The translations under genes were made by a program, and so were the position numbers. A stretch of 64,000 nucleotides of DNA from UBA1351 sp964563505 (GTDB taxonomy: Bacteria; Bacillota; Clostridia; Lachnospirales; Vallitaleaceae), in the NCBI GenBank assembly GCA_964563505.1, contig CAZLXW010000001.1:1-64000 (forward strand). Direction: 5' to 3'. Positions 62,054 to 64,000 of the stretch are shown in pieces. Numbering within the stretch: position 1 is the stretch's first letter; each line of letters starts with the position of its first letter. The notes under the pieces were generated by a model. That model searched no databases and was not told the origin of the DNA. It saw only the letters and a program-made list of their open reading frames with translations.

Positions 62054-63433
62054 CTACTCCTCTTTATCTTTGTATATCCGACAACGATCCACAAAATTAT
62101 TAGCAAACTCTAGGTTCGAGTAAAAATGCATATGTGCATAGCTTGCTACTCCATTTCCCTTAACAAATCCGCATTGCCATTGCTTCACAATCTGTCCTTT
62201 TTTTTCTTTATGAAGATGATAAATTATTGCATTTTCAATGTCTGCTTTGGAGCGGTGAAACTCATGGACGTTTATCTGGGCACCCTTTTCTCCAAATATA
62301 CACTTTTGATTGAGCGTTAGGGTAGCATATCCAAATCGCTGCAAGCTTTTCTGCATGGATGTTTTTCCTTGAAACCAATCAACCATCCGATGTCCATTTC
62401 CTTCAAGATCATAGAGTTCTTGGCACAAATACATGAGTCCTCCACATTCCGCATAATAGGGAAGCCCATTTTCCAAAGCTTTTTGAATACATATTTTCAT
62501 TTTTTCATTTTCAGCGAGTTCTTTTGCAAATATTTCAGGAAAACCGCCTCCAACAATTAATCCATGAATGTTTACAGGTAGTTTTTGATCATGTAATGGA
62601 CTAAATGGTATCAAGTCTACACCTTGACCTCTCAGATAATCCAAATTATCTTGATAATAAAAATGAAAGGCTTCATCTTTTGCATAGGCTATACGTATGT
62701 CGTTGGTTTTTGAAGTAGAAGAATTTATCAATTGCCCTTGGAGAGCTATTTCAGGCGTTTTGGCGAGTTGAAGCAATCGGTCTAAGTCGATTGTTTTTGA
62801 TGCCATATTGGCCAAGCGTTCAAATATTTCTTCTAATTTATCTAGCTCATCGGTTGGAACTAATCCAAGGTGGCGTTCCTGAATCTCTACTTGCATATCT
62901 TTCGTCAGATACCCGATAGGCTCTACATGTGTGTGTAACTCAATAGCTTCTTTTAATATTTGATAATGACCTTCACCACTTACCTTATTACAGATAACTC
63001 CAACAATCTTTAGTTGTGGATCGAATAGTTCAAACCCTTTTACAACCGCCGCTATAGAGGCCGCAACTTTACTGCCGTCAACAACCAAAATGACCGGTGT
63101 CTTTGTGATTTTTGCAATGGATGCTGTTGTTCCAATATCACTTCCGACTTGGGCTCCGTCAAAAAGGCCCATAACACCTTCAATGACAGCAATATCCTTG
63201 TCATACATATTTTTCTCGAATAACATTTCAATGACTTGCTGTGTCATTAGATAGGAATCAAAATTACGACTTTTATTGCCTGTAATCAATGAATGGAACA
63301 TTGGGTCAATATAATCCGGTCCAACCTTAAAGGGTTGAACTCGCATCGTTTTTGACAAGGCCGCTAAGACAGCCATTGTAACTGTTGTTTTCCCAACACC
63401 GCTTTGTGTTCCGGCAATACATATTTTTCTCAT
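62054..63433 (-). CDS. cbiA: Cobyrinate a,c-diamide synthase
   Basis: A glutamine amidotransferase of about 459 residues that amidates cobyrinate side chains a and c using ATP and glutamine. The N-terminal P-loop is IAGTQSGVGKTTVTMAVLAA; VGPDYIDPMFHSLITG and EGVMGLFDGAQ follow. The C-terminal glutaminase domain has GLIVGGGFPEIFAKELAENE, nucleophile Cys in YYAECGGLMYLCQEL and the late HEFHRSKAD. ATG 63433 is preferred over the upstream GTG 63445, which has no ribosome site. Confidence 0.94.
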   Translation of the reverse strand: MRKICIAGTQSGVGKTTVTMAVLAALSKTMRVQPFKVGPDYIDPMFHSLITGNKSRNFDSYLMTQQVIEMLFEKNMYDKDIAVIEGVMGLFDGAQVGSDIGTTASIAKITKTPVILVVDGSKVAASIAAVVKGFELFDPQLKIVGVICNKVSGEGHYQILKEAIELHTHVEPIGYLTKDMQVEIQERHLGLVPTDELDKLEEIFERLANMASKTIDLDRLLQLAKTPEIALQGQLINSSTSKTNDIRIAYAKDEAFHFYYQDNLDYLRGQGVDLIPFSPLHDQKLPVNIHGLIVGGGFPEIFAKELAENEKMKICIQKALENGLPYYAECGGLMYLCQELYDLEGNGHRMVDWFQGKTSMQKSLQRFGYATLTLNQKCIFGEKGAQINVHEFHRSKADIENAIIYHLHKEKKGQIVKQWQCGFVKGNGVASYAHMHFYSNLEFANNFVDRCRIYKDKEE

Positions 63434-63448
63434 TATCAAAACCACTTT

Positions 63449-63979
63449 CTATTTTGACGGATAATTTCGACTGATATACGAAATTTCTTTGACTCCGTCT
63501 CGTCGATTCAGTTCTAGGGCAACAACAAAAAAATATCCCGACAATAAATTCATGAAATCAATTAGTAAATTGTCAACAAAATGATTACTTTCCTTGTAGC
63601 GATATAGCATACGCACAAGGCCTTTAGCTTCAGCACGTAAAACATGGGCTAAAGATGCTCTTTTTGAACCACAGGGTAATACAAATCGTTCACAACGACC
63701 TTTCGTTTCCTCATTCCAATAATCAACACGATTTTTCAACCATATCACTTCATCTTCTGTTAAGGTTAGCTTGGTACGCAAGGTCGGATTGCTGTGATAA
63801 ATAAGTTCTTCGACTTTAAGTAGTTCATCTCTAAGTTCAGGCTCATCACATTCTGCGATTAACATTCCTATCATACTTGCAACTTTATCTGTATAAATTT
63901 CAAAATCGCAACGTAAATCTTCTGATGCATCCGATAAAAATGGATAGGCTTCGTAAGGACTTTTATAAATAATACTCAT
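63449..63979 (-). CDS. PduO-type cobalamin adenosyltransferase-like protein
   Basis: A 176-residue all-helical protein. FVLPCGSKRASLAHVLRAEA (about 98-117) corresponds to the FVLPGGS...ATP-binding stretch of PduO-type ATP:cob(I)alamin adenosyltransferases, and the C-terminal NLLSGYFFVVALELNRRDG to the end of that fold. Several usually conserved residues differ (Gly to Cys after LP; no clear RRAER), so it may be a divergent adenosyltransferase or a related cobinamide enzyme. GAGGTGGAATC precedes ATG 63979. First visible gene of the cobalamin operon, whose promoter and any B12 riboswitch lie outside the window. Confidence 0.7.
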   Translation of the reverse strand: MSIIYKSPYEAYPFLSDASEDLRCDFEIYTDKVASMIGMLIAECDEPELRDELLKVEELIYHSNPTLRTKLTLTEDEVIWLKNRVDYWNEETKGRCERFVLPCGSKRASLAHVLRAEAKGLVRMLYRYKESNHFVDNLLIDFMNLLSGYFFVVALELNRRDGVKEISYISRNYPSK

Positions 63980-64000
63980 GATTCCACCTCTTCTTCTATT

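Overview
The window reads as a chromosomal segment of an AT-rich, motile, anaerobic Firmicute of the class Clostridia. The evidence is strong GGAGG-type ribosome sites, ATGA/TAATG gene overlaps, an oxygen-sensitive Hcp, the anaerobic (CbiD/CbiG) corrin pathway, YesM/YesN two-component pairs, many ABC sugar cassettes, a chemoreceptor and c-di-GMP enzymes. Genus cannot be fixed from sequence alone. There is no rRNA, tRNA, CRISPR array, phage or insertion sequence. Every gene but one (an AraC regulator at 51871-52719) lies on the minus strand, so operons read from high to low coordinates. No gene-free gap exceeds 170 bases.

Layout, right to left. (1) 55122-63979: anaerobic cobalamin block, PduO-like adenosyltransferase, cbiA-C-L-D-E-T-F-G-H-J, entering from outside the window. 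(2) 52712-55050: two overlapping ATP-grasp genes; the second seems to have its ATP-grasp motifs in permuted order. (3) 39233-51703: carbohydrate cassette with a DUF5107/TPR protein, GH2, a YesN/YesM pair and an ABC sugar importer, next to a divergent AraC regulator. (4) 36716-39134: MarR-MATE-TetR, with a consensus promoter caught inside a perfect 22-bp inverted repeat. (5) 30237-36594: heterodimeric exporter-fold ABC transporter plus an ECF transporter (S, T, fused A), behind a perfect consensus promoter with a Fur-box match at the start site; then a chemoreceptor (28036-30123) with its own near-perfect Fur box. (6) 18457-27904: GH42, YesM/YesN, ABC sugar importer, GH30. (7) 9930-18352: GH130 phosphorylase-like protein, LacI regulator, GT4 glycosyltransferase, ABC importer and a GH13_18 phosphorylase. 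(8) 4657-9792: two c-di-GMP enzymes flanking hcp. (9) 1-4574: nadA-nadB-nadC-aroK-cvfB.

Three carbohydrate modules each pair an importer with cytoplasmic glycosidases or phosphorylases and their own sensor, so the cell seems to import oligosaccharides or glycosides and split them inside. The LacI module is notable because a glycosyltransferase sits among phosphorolytic enzymes, and a 22-nt element (20/22 identical) precedes both the lacI-type gene and the glycosyltransferase gene. The Fur-linked region looks like a metallophore or iron-chelate uptake system with an attached chemoreceptor and is the best candidate for an undescribed functional unit. Functions come from motif recognition and family knowledge without database searches; substrate assignments are inferences.
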